Shown one piece after another: positions 63,988 through 64,000 of a DNA stretch of 64,000 nt. Under the pieces are notes generated by a model. It saw only the letters and a list, made by a program, of their open reading frames with translations, did not search any database and was not told where the DNA came from. The DNA is from Gracilaria domingensis (lineage: Eukaryota; Rhodophyta; Florideophyceae; Gracilariales; Gracilariaceae), in the NCBI GenBank assembly GCA_022539475.1, contig VCMS01000221.1, positions 29,838 to 93,837 of the forward strand. The letters run 5' to 3'. Position 1 is the first letter of the stretch. The number at the start of each line of letters is the position of its first letter. The translations under genes were made by a program, and so were the position numbers.

Positions 63988-64000
63988 GGGGTTTTAGGGG
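63988..64000. repeat. Telomere-like G-rich sequence at the window end
   Basis: The last 13 bases are GGGGTTTTAGGGG, directly after the element 3 breakpoint. The unit resembles T/A-G telomeric repeats (TTTTAGGG is known from Chlamydomonas). Only one full unit is visible, so this is a suggestion. Confidence 0.4.

Noticed and set aside
1-64000. tRNA or rRNA genes, CRISPR arrays, bacterial operons
   Set aside because: None was seen; the repeats present lack CRISPR-like unique spacers of constant length.

Overview
This window looks like nuclear DNA of a photosynthetic eukaryote; a red alga, perhaps a florideophyte, is my best guess and is not proven. The reasons are a MutS2-type gene (bacterial or plastid ancestry) that carries a GT-AG intron, an LSm6 spliceosomal protein gene, chromodomain-bearing Ty3/gypsy and Ty1/copia retrotransposons with 5-bp target duplications, and tyrosine-recombinase (Crypton-like) relics. 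There are no bacterial operons. Most of the window is mobile DNA, and most of the genes are broken.

Layout. 0-15.6 kb is an old locus: two minisatellites, a decayed Crypton-like element (GCR1_C-like DNA-binding ORF plus tyrosine recombinase, 1.9-4.0 kb), a partial RING-finger ORF, a decayed Ser/Thr/Pro-rich gene, and a MutS2 pseudogene (9.9-13.2 kb) split by a solo LTR flanked by a perfect GATAC duplication. An intact-looking LSm6 gene and a second GCR1_C-like ORF follow.

15,635-43,902 is one insertion, called element B here: a Ty3/gypsy-like LTR element with identical-length 426-bp LTRs and a perfect CACAT target duplication. Two other elements lie inside it. Element A is a 12.3-kb chromodomain gypsy element on the + strand (17,336-29,653). 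The other is a tandem Ty1/copia cluster on the - strand (33,827-42,162). B's own sequence is sprinkled with a short CCC-N(2-7)-GGG(A) inverted motif.

43.9-48.7 kb resumes the old locus, with a degenerate array of GTGAACGTTCAC palindromes, a second decayed tyrosine recombinase, and a GC-rich host-gene fragment. At 48,723 that fragment is cut by element 2, a close relative of A on the - strand (48,723-61,020). Element 2 shares its 5' LTR with a further truncated copy, element 3. Element 3 stops abruptly at 63,987, followed by GGGGTTTTAGGGG, which may be the start of a telomere.

The most striking content is in the A/2/3 family. Gag and Pol are linked by a -1 slippery heptamer, the chromodomain lies in a separate ORF, and a long (about 685 codon) ORF of unknown function is encoded on the opposite strand between the chromodomain and the 3' LTR. 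This antisense ORF is fully open in element 2. In the diverged element A it keeps its length without any frameshift, although A's protease and reverse transcriptase active sites are mutated.
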